From assembly GCA_003116995.1 (NCBI GenBank), contig BDSL01000025.1, positions 806,001 through 870,000 of the forward strand: a stretch of DNA of 64,000 nucleotides, read 5' to 3'. The translations under genes were made by a program, and so were the position numbers. Below the pieces are notes generated by a model. It did not search any database. It was not told the origin of the DNA and saw nothing but the letters and a program-made list of their open reading frames with translations. How positions within the stretch are numbered: the stretch's first letter is position 1; the number at the start of each line of letters is the position of its first letter. Below are positions 24,701 through 35,913 of this stretch, one piece after another. Source of the stretch: Yamagishiella unicocca (lineage: Eukaryota > Chlorophyta > Chlorophyceae > Chlamydomonadales > Volvocaceae).

Positions 24701-27700
24701 TACGGCACGGCACGGTACGGCACGGTGCCGCCCCCGCCGCCGTGGACACACTGGTTGCCAAGCTCAGCGGCACGGAGGGGATGGAATGGGAGGGGGAGGG
24801 CGGCGCGCTTGTCGATCGGGCTTACACTTGTTACAGCCATTATGCATTGCCATACACCCATGTGAAAGCGACCAGCTGAAGCATCCCCGCTACCACCACC
24901 ACCACCACCACCACCGTCACCACCACCACCGTCACCACCACCACCACCACCACCCTCCCCTCCACTCCACTCCACTCCACTCCCCTCATCTCACCTCCTC
25001 TCCCCTCCACTCACCTCCCCCACTGCTGCTGCAGGCTGACGGAGGAGGCGGCGGCGAGCCTGCAGTCCATTCGTAAGATACTATCGGGTCTTGGGGGGAT
25101 GTGGTGGGGTTGCAAGGAAGACCCGTGTACGAAAGAGAAAATCGTTTAGGACAGCCGTTTGTAGATAGGTGTGATCCCCCCCTCCCCTCTCCCCCCTCAT
25201 ACGGGTTTCGCATCCCCCCCCTTCACCCCCCCTCACCCCCCCTTCCTCCGTCCGGTTGCTTGGCAGCCGTGGGTTGGGACACGAACCGTGGCGACGACTC
25301 CGACGCGCCGGGCTCCCGGCGGGGTGGCCGGGTTCGCCTGCAGCAGCTCTTCCAGCAGTACCGACAGAGGCAGCAGGCGCGAATCGAGCAGCAGCAGAAG
25401 GAGCACCTGGAAGAGCAGAAGCGCAAGGCCGCCGGCGACTCGAAACGCAGGCTAGGACCTGGGGGGAGCAGCCGCAGCCGCAGCCGCGGCCGGGGTCCTG
25501 GCCAGGGCAGCGGCGGCCGCCGCAACCGCAATCGGGGGGGAGAGCAGACGTTTCGGATCACGTACGACGAGGACGAGACGGATAGTGATTTTGACGCTGT
25601 GGCTGCTGGGTTCGGCGAGAAGGTGGCGGGCGTTACGTATTTCCCGCGCCACTCCGCCACGGTGTCGATGCTGCAGGTGGGGTTGCCGGGGCGGGGCGGG
25701 GCGGGGCTTCGAGGAAGACCCGTGGATGCGAGAAAAAACCGTTTAGAACAGACGGGGCGGGGCGGGGCGGGGGGGTGCTGGGCGGCATTCCCAACCGTCG
25801 CTCCCCATTCCCAACCGTCGCGCGCCCCAGTCGATATCTCGGTATCTGCCGCACCACGCGTGCGCGGCCTCCATCCCGCACCGCCCCCCAACCACCAACC
25901 GCCAACGGCTAACCGCCACCGCCCAACTGACCAACCGCTTCGCCTCCCCTGCCGCCTCTTGCAGGGCGCCTGCTCCGTCCGCCCCTCCGAGGAGGGCCTG
26001 GTGGCGGCTGCTCGGAGGGGCCCTGGCGACCCCGCCGCTCCCAACCCGTCGCTCTTCTTTCAGCTCACAGAGGTACGACACGGGCGGGTGAGGGTACGGC
26101 GGTCGGGCGAGGGTAACGGTCAGGGTGTCACGGTTGTCAGGTGATACCGGTAACTATATCCATCCTAATGGCACATGCCGTTTCGTTTCTCGCAGCTGCG
26201 TTTGCTGCGAATCGCGCACCATATGGGTGCGACGCCTTCCCCGCCTCCACTCCTGCCGTCCCCCTCCCGCCCCCCCCCTTCATTCCTAATGCACGCACAC
26301 ACACATACACACACAGGTCCCCTTTCGCCCCTCACCCCCCCACCCCGGTCTTCCAGCATGCATCTCCAAACGGATATGTTCCAGACGGTTTGTTCCTTCG
26401 TTTCCTGCGTTTCCTGCGTTTTCTTCGTTTCCTGCGTTTCCCGCGTTTCCTGCGTTTTCTTCGTTTTCTTCGTTTTCTTCGTTTCCTTCGTTTCCTTCGT
26501 TTCCTGCGGTTTCCAACCCCGACGGGCGTTGCTCCCTCCCCCCGTCTACTCGCCCGCCCTCCCCCCCGTCCCCCACATCCCACGCCGAGTAACCGCTTCT
26601 TTTCTGTACCCCCCCCCGTCCCCCCAGGTGCTGATGCCGATGGAGGAGTCCTATCTGACTGCCGGCACCAGCGCCCTCTCGGCCGAGCCGTCCAACCTCT
26701 CCGCCGCCTCCGGCCTCCCGCTGGGGCCCGAGTCGTCGTCTTCGGCCGCCTGCCCGCCCTCCCCCTCCCGCCTGCTGCTGCCCATCATACCGCCGCTGCA
26801 GCCGCTCAAGCGGCCCAACACGAGGGCCTTCCAGCGAGCGCTGCTGGATGTACGGCACAGCGCGCCGGCGTACCTAATGCAGGTGTGTATGGGTCGGCGG
26901 GTCGGCGGATTGGGTAGCGGTGGATGCATGTGGGGGGTGCGGGGCGCAGAGAGGAAACCCGTACGGAACGGACAAAGGTGGGGTGGGTATTTGGGGGTTC
27001 GGTCGGTGGGGTGGAGAGGTGGGGAGGTCTCCCCTCATACCCGCCCACCCAAACCTTCCCACCCGCCCACCCTTGCGTCCGCTCCTTCGCCCCCCGCCCC
27101 AACGGTCCTAACCGATTTTATTTCGTACAAAAGGATGCAATTCCTTGCAAAACCCCTCCCCTCCCCCCGGATGTGTTTTTACACCCCCACCTCCCCACCG
27201 CGCTTCTGCCCCTAGCGCTTGGGCATGCCGGGGCCCTTGGTGGCGGCCGCCGCGGCGGCGGCGCCCTCGGGTCCTGTATCCCCTCGTGCCGGAACTAAGC
27301 CAGGGGCGTCGCAAAGAGGCCGCCAGACGGGAGGCGGCCACGCAACCACGTCGTACCGTCCCGCCGCGTCCGCCGAGCCGTCGGGAATATTCGCTGAAGA
27401 TTCGTACGACACGTCTGCCAGCGCGGCGCGGCCGGTTCGGCTGACGGCGGGGGGTTCCGGGTTTCCCCCCCGGCCGAGGATGTCGGAGGACGCCGCCGCC
27501 GCCAGCACCTCCGCCAACACGGCCGCCGCCGCCGCCGTCGGGGCGTACTACACTATGTACGGCGCGGGTTTCACGCGGTACAAGCGCTGGAGCATGTACG
27601 ACATTGACCCCGCCGCCGAGAACCCCGACTACTGGCAGGCGAGTGCGGGGGGGACGTTGCGGGAGTGAGTTGGCGCAGCTGGGGGAGCCGGAGGTGGGGG

Positions 27701-29875
27701 TTGGCTGTACGGAAGGCAGTCGTACCGGTACGAATGCGTACGGTAGCATGTGCGGTTCGGCCGTTAGGCCGAGCCACCACTCCGAGCGGCCTGATAGCGC
27801 ACTGACAGCGGCACATGCCGTACAAGGCTTCGGCAGTGTGCATGTGGCCCATGTATGGCGGGGACTCCTCCCTGACGCGCTGCTCTCTTCCCTTCCTACC
27901 CCCCCCCTTCCTAACCCTCCTCCTCCTCCTCCTCGTGTACGGCACCCCTCCGTCAGGCCAAGGCGGCGGCGCTGCTGATGCGCCGCACCAGCCGTGCGGT
28001 CCAGGGAGTGCCGGGGACGGGCGCGGCCGTCCTGACCCCCGCCGGCGCGGCGGCGGCGGCCGCCACTGCAGTCGCCGACGCCGCCAAGGACATAGACCTC
28101 GCAATGGCGCCGCCAACGCCGCCGCCGCCGGCGCCGGCGGCCGCCGAGCGACAACCGCCGCAACCGCTCCAACCGCCACAGCGTGGCGCTAGCGGCGGCG
28201 TCGTCACCCTGCCCGGCCTGCCTCCCGCCGGCGCGGCCGCCATCAGCAGAGGCGCCTCGGGCCCTGGCCGCCACCGCCCATCCGTAGCTACTGCCGCCGC
28301 TACTGCCGCCGCTACTGCCGCCGCTACTGCCGCCGCTACTGCCGCTCGTTCACTCGCCGCCATCGAGGCCCCCTCCTGGATCGCCTCACCCAGGCCTCGA
28401 GGGGGCGACGAGCCCGCCTCGCCCGACCGGACGGCGCGCCCGGGCCTTCGAGGAATGCAAGGCCGCTCGGGGCCTTCGAGCCGCCCTGTTACAGACGGCG
28501 GCGGCGGCGGCGGGGGTCCCGGCAGTAGCGCTGCGCAGTACGTGTTGCAGAAGCCGCAGCAGGGCACGAACCCTCGAGTGGCGGCTGACGCTCTGAGGCG
28601 GCGGCGGCCGATGCCGGGGACCCCGGAGGCGGATGTGCAGCAGCAGGTGGGAGTCTGGGGGGAGGGGGCGGATGAGCAGCAGCAGGTGGGGGGGGGAGGG
28701 GGCGGATGAGCAGCAGCAGGTGGGGGGGGGAGGGGGCGGATGAGCAGCAGCAGGTGGGGGGGGGAGGGGGCGGATGAGCAGCAGCAGGTGGGGGGGGGAG
28801 GGGCGGATGAGCAGCAGCAGGTGGGGGGGGGAGGGGCGGATGAGCAGCAGCAGGTGGGGGGGGGAGGGGGCGGATGAGCAGCAGCAGGTGGGGGGGGGAG
28901 GGGGCGGATGAGCAGCAGCAGGTGGGGGGGGGAGGGGGCGGATGAGCAGCAGCAGGTGGGGGGGGGAGGGGGCGGATGAGCAGCAGCAGGTGAGGGGGGG
29001 GAGGGGGCGGATGAGCAGCAGCAGGTGGGGGGGGGAGGGGGCGGATGAGCAGCAGCAGGTGGGGGGGGGAGGGGGCGGATGAGCAGCAGCAGGTGGGGGG
29101 GGGAGGGGGCGGATGAGCAGCAGCAGGTGGGGGGGGGAGGGGGCGGATGAGCAGCAGCAGGTGGGGGGGGGAGGGGGCGGATGAGCAGCAGCAGGTGGGG
29201 GGGGGGAGGGGCGGATGAGCAGCAGCAGGTGGGGGGGGGAGGGGGCGGATGAGCAGCAGCAGGTGGGGGGGGGGAGGGGGCGGATGAGCAGCAGCAGGTG
29301 GGGGGGGAGGGGGCGGATGAGCAGCAGCAGGTGGGGGGGGAGGGGGCGGATGAGCAGCAGCAGGTGGGGGGGGGAGGGGGCGGATGAGCAGCAGCAGGTG
29401 GGGGGGGAGGGGGCGGATGAGCAGCAGCAGGTGGGGGGGGAGGGGGCGGATGAGCAGCAGCAGGTGGGGGGGGGGGAGGGGGCGGATGAGCAGCAGCAGG
29501 TGGGGGGGGGGGGGGCCGTACAGACCCGGTTACACGACATGGGCATTGTAGGTGGCGCAAAGTCGTCGGACATACGGTTGGGGCCGCATGCTGGTGCACT
29601 TGGATTGACTACCGAGAAACCTGTGGAGGCTGGCGGAGGGGCGGGTTAGTCTGGGAACACCATACACCGTACCTACGCACATGCCCCCCTCCCGCACCTA
29701 CGATACATGCCCCCAGGTATTTGCGGCTGGGTCGCAGCAGCAGTCTCCACAGCGCTCGCAGCAGGCCTCGCCGCAGAGGTCGCAGCAGCAGCGGGTGACC
29801 GCCCTGCCGGCAGTTCCCGGAGTGCCATCGCCGAGGGTGCAGCGGTCCCAGCAGCAGCAGCAGCAGGTGCGGTAG
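19750..29875 (+). CDS. Large EF-hand calcium-binding protein with low-complexity flanks, 14 exons
   Basis: Predicted about 1667-aa protein. Exons: 19750-22058, 22242-22392, 22960-23061, 23350-23430, 23958-24044, 24266-24388, 24608-24675, 25035-25072, 25267-25676, 25965-26072, 26628-26882, 27216-27638, 27957-28646, 29717-29875; total 5004 nt. Exon 1 (about 770 codons) is Ala/Gly/Ser-rich with an Asp-Ala/Glu-Ala repeat (about 20230-20440) and homopolymer runs. A canonical EF-hand pair follows: loop 1 DDDNSGNLEAKE (864-875) and loop 2 DVNKDGAISWAE (892-903), both with full Ca2+ ligands. Then come a Gln/Arg-rich helical stretch, an Arg/Gly region, an acidic segment, Ala-rich segments and a Q-rich C-terminus. 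The start Met is the first in the open frame and is uncertain; the exon 4/5 border is ambiguous by a few bases. Exons 6 and 12 end at GC donors. Likely a Ca2+ sensor or scaffold; partner unknown. Confidence 0.75.
20230..20440 (+). repeat. Coding Asp-Ala/Glu-Ala repeat
   Basis: Degenerate hexamer repeat of GAT/GAC-GCx-GAA codons within exon 1 of the EF-hand gene. It encodes a highly acidic stretch of alternating Ala with Asp or Glu, about 65 residues long, at roughly protein residues 165-230. Such a polyacid tract could bind Ca2+ weakly or interact with basic partners; that is inference. Confidence 0.85.
22413..22735. repeat. Polypurine GGGGCAGAGA-type repeat in intron
   Basis: About 320 bp of nearly pure purine sequence made of 10-bp (GGGGCAGAGA) and related GGGCGAAGAGGCGGC units, directly after the donor at 22392 in the EF-hand gene. 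Long mirror-like purine tracts can form triplex (H-DNA) structures. Confidence 0.85.
23431..23560. repeat. GT/GGGTGT-rich microsatellite at a splice donor
   Basis: The intron after the first EF-hand exon begins directly with GTGTGTGTGTGT and continues as GGGTGTGG-type repeats. The repeat supplies several overlapping GT donors, which makes the exact exon border ambiguous. Confidence 0.8.
24181..24233. repeat. Interstitial telomere-like repeat in intron
   Basis: CCTAAAACCCCTAAATCCCT followed by three or four CCCTAAAA units, in the EF-hand gene intron 24045-24265, about 30 bp before the acceptor. Confidence 0.85.
24890..25020. repeat. CAC-rich and CTCC-rich microsatellites before an acceptor
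   Basis: (ACCACC)n with CGTCACC interruptions (24893-24953), then CTCCACTCC-type repeats up to the acceptor at 25034 of the EF-hand gene. The second half serves as an extended polypyrimidine tract. Confidence 0.85.
26395..26515. repeat. Pyrimidine-rich CGTTTCCTG/CGTTTTCTT tandem repeat
   Basis: About 13 copies of a 9-bp unit (TTTCCTGCG / TTTTCTTCG) in the EF-hand intron 26073-26627. The unit length is a multiple of three, so open frames cross it, but there is no phase-compatible exon. Confidence 0.85.
28647..29516. repeat. 33-bp minisatellite made from an exon end plus its 5' splice site, about 25 copies
   Basis: The EF-hand exon 13 ends GATGTGCAGCAGCAG followed by the donor GTGGGAG. Directly downstream the intron holds about 25 copies of a 30-35 bp unit, GCGGATGAGCAGCAGCAG followed by GTGGGGGGGGAGGG. 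Each copy therefore reproduces the last codons of the exon and a usable CAG|GTGGGG donor. The array fills most of intron 28647-29716. Confidence 0.95.
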
Positions 29876-29930
29876 CAGCAGCAGCAGCGGCAGGTGCGAT
29901 AGCAGCAGCAGCGGCAGGTGCGATAGCAGA
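29840..29930 (+). repeat. Tandem repeat of the EF-hand gene's terminal codons and stop
   Basis: The coding end CAGCAGCAGGTGCGGTAG is followed by two further imperfect copies (CAGCAGCGGCAGGTGCGATAG) in the 3' UTR, each ending in an in-frame TAG. The stop codon region has been duplicated about every 24-27 bp. Confidence 0.85.
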
Positions 29931-31426
29931 CGGCGCCGGGGGGGCATCGTAATGTGCGCTCCAGCGGGGTACTACCCGGCCCGCCCGCCCGCCCGCCGCC
30001 GTTGTGGCTGCTGCTGCTGCTGCCGCTTCCGGCGCTGACAAAATGGCGGAAATGAACTTTCGCTGGCAGCTTCGACGCGCGGCCACCACGCACAGGGTTT
30101 GCCGCTGCGGCGGCTTACCGGTACCGGTTTCGGTAGGCAACCATCTCCGTTGGCAACCGTCGGCTGCAAAGCGCCACGGGGGCGCAAGTCGGGTTTGCGC
30201 GGCGGGGCGCGAACATCCGCCAGAGCAGTGGAGAGTGGAGGTGGAAGGTGTGACATGTGTATGGGTGTGGCTTGGGGAGGCTGGGTGAGATGGGTCTGAC
30301 TTGGGGAGACTTGAGGAGACTTGGGGAGGCTGGGGAGGCTGGGGAGCACCTGGCCCCGGCGGCGTGGGCTGGCCAATAGGAACGGTATGGGGGTCGAAGG
30401 ACCGGTCGAGTGGTGCCAATGTTTCGCGCCTTCCCGCAGGTGAGGGGCTGTGGCCTAGGACAGGACAGGACAGGACTAACGGGATTCTTTGCGGTGCACT
30501 TCTTCTGCCAGTTTTGGTGGTGGTACATGTTCGAAGCTTCGAGGCCTAGTTGTGGATAATAATGCGTCGTGCAAAGCATATCGGCGTCGCGCGCGTTTGG
30601 TGGTGTTTCGGCAACAGCAGCGAGCACGGACGCGCGGCAGTGCAGGAAAAGTTCACCATGACATGCACGATCAGATACTCGGTGCAAATGGATGCAATGG
30701 CGCTGTGTGGGTTGTGCATCAAAGGGTGTAGCAGTGTACGGTGTACGGCGCGGAAACGCTCGAGCGTGCGTGCTCTGGGCCACACATGCGTTGCAGCTGC
30801 TCTGCGCGGCAAGCAACGCGCGGGGGGGTTACAGAAAAGGACCGGTTACTCGACATGGGGTGGGGGCACCTTCACGCATCTTCGGCTCACGGTCACATGG
30901 CCACGGGTAAAAACAAATGGCGGTACCGTAGTAGCAGCAGTAACAGCAGTAGCAGTGTTGGCAGCAGCGGCGGCAGTAGCAGTAGTAGCAGCAGTTGCAC
31001 AATCGGGTGTCTGTCCCCGTGGTGTAGATTAGGAAGCTGAGGCACGTTGTGATGCATTGCGCGTGTGCCAGGCAATTGTAGTGTGCGTGTGTCGAGAGAG
31101 GGCAATGGGTCGCTGGGAGCTTGGTCCAGTAGCAGAGGCCTCGGCATGTCGGTTTGAGGGTGCCCCTGGAGCACCCGGCAAGTCCGGGATGCGCGGGGAA
31201 GCGTATGTTGGGGAGGGAGGACGTTGAGCGGAGGAGGGGGAGAGGGAGGAGCATGGGGCCCTTCGCACGTGTCGCGACGTGTATGCTGCAATAGCACTCA
31301 ACCTGTGCCCTCCCGGCCTCCATGCCCCGTCACCCCGCACACACATCCGCTGCTGTGTCGTACATGAGCACCGCAGTGACTCGACTCGCGGCTCAGGTAC
31401 CGCCGTGAAGGGCAGTGGAGCAACCG

Positions 31427-31522
31427 GACCACGCACATATCGTGGTCAGTTAGAGCAACCGGACCGATCTCGTGGTCAGTTAGAGCAACCGGACCACGCA
31501 CATATGCAATCACTCGTGGTCA
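31427..31522. repeat. About 30-bp direct repeat, three copies
   Basis: Three copies of GAGCAACCGGACCACGCACA / TATCGTGGTCAGTTA, with variation in the middle copy. Intergenic between the EF-hand gene and psaO. The CACGA/TCGTG parts are complementary, so each unit could form a small hairpin. Confidence 0.8.
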
Positions 31523-32312
31523 GTCTTGGCGGCGTCAGTCGGCTGCATGCACTCCTATGGTGGACACGATCAGCCCTGCTGCCGTTGCGGCGCAGTGAGA
31601 CACGTGCGTATGGATTTGTACCCACGTGCCCACGGCTCTCCCACACCGATTTCCCTTCTAGGCACCGATTTCCCCTCATTGGGTTGCGAGGAAAATCCGT
31701 GGTGGGAGGGGCGGCATAAGCAGGCCCCATGCGCTGTACAGTGACAACAAGGTCATCCTTTTGTATTTCCTTCATTCGCGTTCCTTCAGAATGGAGGAGG
31801 TTTTTATTTCACCAGTGCCAGCTAGTGAGCTTGGTTCGTTAGCTTTGGAGGCAGTGCAGCTGCTGATCATAGCCAGTTAACAGTGCTGCCTTACCTCCGT
31901 TGAACTTCACTACACGTCAGGCACGCACACCAATCTTCGCAGCGGAACTGTATGATTCAGTATGATTTCTCATTGCTTTACAACAGGTGGTTAGTGTTGG
32001 TACAAAGGCACACGCCTACCACGCTTAATCACTGCCGGATTACGCGCGGCTGCGATTTGTATCATCGCACATATTAGTCTTCTCCAAAATCGCTCCCGGT
32101 AAACACTCCCCGCAAGGCAGCCTTGCCCAGCCGACAGGGCCGGGCCATGCAAAATCTGCCTAGATGCACCAAGAGGCGCACAAGATCGTGGGGGAGCGAG
32201 CCCTCCCACACCCAAGGGTTACGACCGCCAACCCAACCGCATTAGCACGGTTGTATCGACGTGTCCCTAGACGGAATTGAAACACCCTCGCCGCTGTCGT
32301 CGCCAGTGGCGC

Positions 32313-32452
32313 TTACAACAACTTGATGTGCCTGGATTCCGTTGGCCGAAGGGCTGATGGTGCTTGGCAGCAGGCACTGTGCACCGAACGAGGAGATAGA
32401 TTGAACCATCCCCGATGAAACGGGCCCGAGAATCCCGAGTCTGTCCGTTACA
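32313..32452 (-). promoter_or_regulatory. Candidate TGTAA polyadenylation signals of psaO
   Basis: TGTAA on the minus strand at 32452-32448 (about 54 nt after the stop) and again at 32317-32313 (about 190 nt after the stop). TGTAA is the established poly(A) signal of Chlamydomonas and its relatives. The more distal site gives a more typical 3' UTR length; which one is used is not visible from sequence. Confidence 0.45.
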
Positions 32453-32505
32453 GCACCAGCGCCATTAAGGCAGCCGAGCACTCAGCCACTGGGTGAGGCC
32501 GGTGC

Positions 32506-33859
32506 TTACCAGTAGCCCTGCTTGCGGCCCTGCACACCGATCTGGCCCAGGGTCAAGGTCACGAACAGGCCCACGTGCCAGGTGATCATGTAGAGCCTGT
32601 AGGTGCAGAGAAGATGGGCGCGAGGGGCAAGAAGCTGGTTGGTTGGGAAGCGAACGCTGGGGAAGAGCCTGTGATTAAGATTAATTAATTCAGCATCTCC
32701 TGTCATCCAAATGGAAGCTGACAGGCCATACCGGTAATGCATGAGAACCGTCGCATCAAGATAACATGTGTCATTCATCAGTTAGTCGGTGTGAGGGCGA
32801 GGGGACTTCTCAAGGAACGCCAACACCAGAGAGGGAGGTACCCCACCCCCGCGTGCGTCGAACAGAATCAAGAGAACATCTTACCAGAACTTGTCATCAA
32901 GAGCCGGGCCGGTGGGGAAGTGGGCCAGGTTCTCGCCAATCGACGCGGTGAACAGGCCGAACAGGGACTGGCCGCCGAAGGCCGACACGCCGATGTTCGA
33001 GGGGATGGTCCAGCTGAGGGAGCGACATTACGTGAGGACAAGAGGGCCGTAAGCAGGGAAGTCATAGCGCATTTGATTGTCTCGCAATCAAGAAGTTTTA
33101 CATATACGCCGGAAATGATGCGCAAGTCGCATGCCAGGGCTGAGCAAATTGCTGTTACGTATGCCCCCGCCCAAGCGGAACGAACAGCGCAGCCCCAGCC
33201 AAAATTGCACGGGTCCTCAAACATGCATGTAGTCTATAGCTGTGTGGAGATGAGCAGTAATCCGGAGAAGGTTACCAGTGAATCCAGCATGTGCAATTTC
33301 GGTGGATAACACCGCCCAGCCAATCGCCAGTGCCAGTAAGGCGTCCTCGATACCAAGCTAATACCAAGCTTATTGCAATATGGACCTCGTCACCAACGAC
33401 GCAGCTTGCACGCAAGCAGAGGTCCCGGGGAGGTTCGAGTGGATCTGTCCACAACGAATCAATCCTTCTTGCATTCCATCTCCACAGCTTTCTGCGGATC
33501 CTAGAAAGCAGGGCCCGCAGCACCCATAGGACGGTGATACCCAATGCCTTACCCAGCGAAGCCCAGGACGGGGACGAGGGGATCAGTCTTGACCCAGTCG
33601 CGGGGGAAGGCCTTGTTGCTGCGTTCGGGATAAAAGAATAGCTTTACGGCGAGAGACAATGCGGGAGCACATGATGCTCACTTGACTATCCTAGAACTAC
33701 TATCCTGTAACTGGCACGCAGACTTCCTACTACAACAAAGAAAGTGATAAGCTTGAAAGCTCACCTGGCCTCGGCGCGCACGATCACGGCGCGGCGCGAG
33801 ACGCGGGGGCGCTGGGCCAGGGTCGGCAGAGCCGAAGCGCGAGTGGCGATGGCGGCCAT
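32506..33859 (-). CDS. PSAO: Photosystem I subunit O (PsaO), four exons
   Basis: Nuclear-encoded thylakoid subunit of photosystem I, known to sit near PsaA/PsaL/PsaK and to contribute to light-harvesting-complex docking during state transitions. Exons (minus): 33859-33765, 33618-33553, 33013-32885, 32596-32506; 381 nt, 126 aa, all phases match. Residues 1-30 form a Ser/Arg/Ala-rich plastid transit peptide ending VIVRAEA. The mature part has the family signatures RDWVKTDPLVPVLGFAGW, FGGQSLFGLF, ENLAHFPTGPALDDKFW and ITWHVGLFVTLTLGQIG, giving two membrane spans, and ends GRKQGYW. The length is what I recall for green-algal PsaO. Start context is ATCATGGCC. TGTAA polyadenylation candidates lie downstream. 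Transcription is convergent with the EF-hand gene. Confidence 0.95.
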
Positions 33860-35913
33860 GATGTCTCTGTTTTGAAGGTAGAATTCAACACTACGGAGAC
33901 GTCAGGAATGCAGACTGCTGATTTCACTGTTGGTGGTATAAACAAGGCGAGATCTTCCCGAGGGCCTTATCATGTTGTTTGTTCTACGTGCCCAGACAGA
34001 GTTTAACTTGTTATTCAAATTATGTGGTGTCTAATCCTATTCAGTAGTCCTGAAAGATAGGAAGCGTGGCCGCGACGCTGAGGTGGAGCGACCCGCGGGA
34101 TCGCGTCCATTATAGCACTTTCCGTGAATAGCACAGGTAATGAATGGCTGCCCCTCGAATATCAATCCTAATGTAACTACTCGTACCATGGCCGAGTAGG
34201 CACCCCAGTCTTTCCCCCTGGGCACGCCCTGTCGGTATTTCCCCTGCATCCCCACTCACCCGCCCTGGGCGCTTCGCAATCGCACATCCTTACAAGATAT
34301 CCCTCCTGTTTGACCTTAGCCTGGTCTCTTCAAACCTGGCCAGGGCCCTCCAGGACACCCCTTTGAATATCTCTACCCTTCAGTATGGGTACTCTTTGTC
34401 GGCTGACAAGGGATGTCGCTACACTTCAAGTATGTATGCGCCTTTGCGCCCACTCAGCCGCACACAACGTGTAACCACTACAAACAACCGCCAGCCGGAT
34501 GCGGCTCATGCATGTCATCCTTGCCTGCTGCAGCCCTGACAGGCCCTGGCATCACTAAACGCATTGCCGCCACCCCAACCTCCCTTACTAAGTATCCAAT
34601 TCTACGCACTTTGTCCCCCACCCTTCCATAGTGCCTGGTGTTGTATGCAACCCCCTGCAATCCCCGGGAGTTGAAATCGAAGATCATGGCGGCAGCTGGC
34701 GCGCCCACGTGCAACGAACCTACCAAAAAGCGAACACCCTGAACGAAACACCACCAAAGACGATGAGCACATGGGCCCGTCGGTTGCCTTCCCAACCACA
34801 GCAAGGGTCTTCGATTAAACTTTATGTTGTTCATCCGTCGTCGCCATGATCTACACTAGCCCCGCCAGCAACCACCATACGAGCGCTGCTTCCCGTACAA
34901 CGAGCAACACCGGCATCCACTCCGCCCACCCTCTGCCTATCACACGGCAGCAGTTGCCGCGCAAGACTACTCATGCACGCATCCAAGCGTGCGTCCACAC
35001 ATTCATATCGTGCCCCGCCCCCAACTGGGCGGCAAAGCCCGCCTCACCACGGTAACGGTCTGCTCACAGGCGTGGGCGGGGCAGGGCTCGGGCGGCTTTC
35101 TCCCTCCGGTCTTCAGTCAGTCGTCACGCCAGTTCTCTAGCACGCACCCTCGTACGCGGGTTCGAAACTTCTTGCCAGGGCGTAGTCCTGCTTCTCCTCG
35201 TCGAGGTGGGACGGACTCGGTCACCGTTTTCCGGCAGCCACACTGAGTCCTCTAGCATCCAACTGCAAACGCGTGCCAAGCACTTTCCTTCCGCTAGTTC
35301 CCTAGGATGCCCCTTTGCCGATCTGCCGGTTTTTTACGCTGTTGGTACCCCGCACAACAACCACAACCGCCACGCCAAGCCCATTCGGGGCAGCGCCGTT
35401 CTGCGCGCACGTCGAGCAACCGCAATGCTGCTTCGCCGTCCAGAATCTTTCACACATACCACCTACGGGCCACATCCGCACAGCCTCGTCCAGTCCGGGG
35501 TAACCACCCCCGCAAGATGGCGGGTCGGGCCCCGCCGCTTCCGCGAAAAACACACGAATCATTGGACCCGCGCGCGTACCAGTACTCTTCGCTGCATGCC
35601 CCCCAAGTCGTCCAGCCTCCCATCTGCGGTGCCCCTCTTTACTTACACCCCCCTGGTCCCCATCCTGTCAGCATCTCCCCTCCACTTGACCTGCAGGCGG
35701 GCCGCAGGCCCCGCCATTTTCCGGCCTTACATTGGTTCCGCGAGGGCGCCGCGCTCAGCAGCAAGAAACTAAGTCGCGCATTCCGGCCAACAGAGCCAGC
35801 CCCCCTTGCGAAATGTGAAACCGCGCCAACCACACGCCCAGCCGCGTACGTAGCAACGCGTCCAGCTGTTCATAAGCCTTGCAGCGGCCGCCTTGGTCGC
35901 TGCCGTGGCCGCC
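33860..35913. other. Spacer upstream of psaO and downstream of the 35914-37961 gene
   Basis: It should hold the psaO promoter (with a TATA-like TTTATACC on the minus strand about 80 nt upstream of the ATG, low confidence) and the 3' UTR of the next minus-strand gene. I see no splice-supported coding exon; open frames at 34400-35770 lack coherent composition. Confidence 0.5.
35727..35731 (-). promoter_or_regulatory. Candidate TGTAA polyadenylation signal
   Basis: TGTAA on the minus strand about 185 nt after the stop of the gene at 35914-37961. A second candidate lies at 35647-35643. Confidence 0.4.

Larger units (their letters stand above)
29876..32505. other. Spacer between convergent EF-hand and psaO genes
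   Basis: No supported gene. It should contain the 3' UTRs of both neighbours. Contents seen: GGGGAGGCTGGGGAGACTTG repeats at about 30296-30345; one copy of the CCGGTTACTCGACATGG motif at 30838-30862; an AGC/AGT trinucleotide tract at about 30930-31000; a 30-bp direct repeat at 31427-31522; and AT-richer sequence from about 31750 to 32100. Open frames here have no splice or composition support. Confidence 0.5.

Noticed and set aside
27953..29599. 548-codon minus-strand ORF rich in Ala-His-Pro and Cys
   Set aside because: Antisense of EF-hand exon 13 and of the splice-donor minisatellite; composition is that of the repeat.
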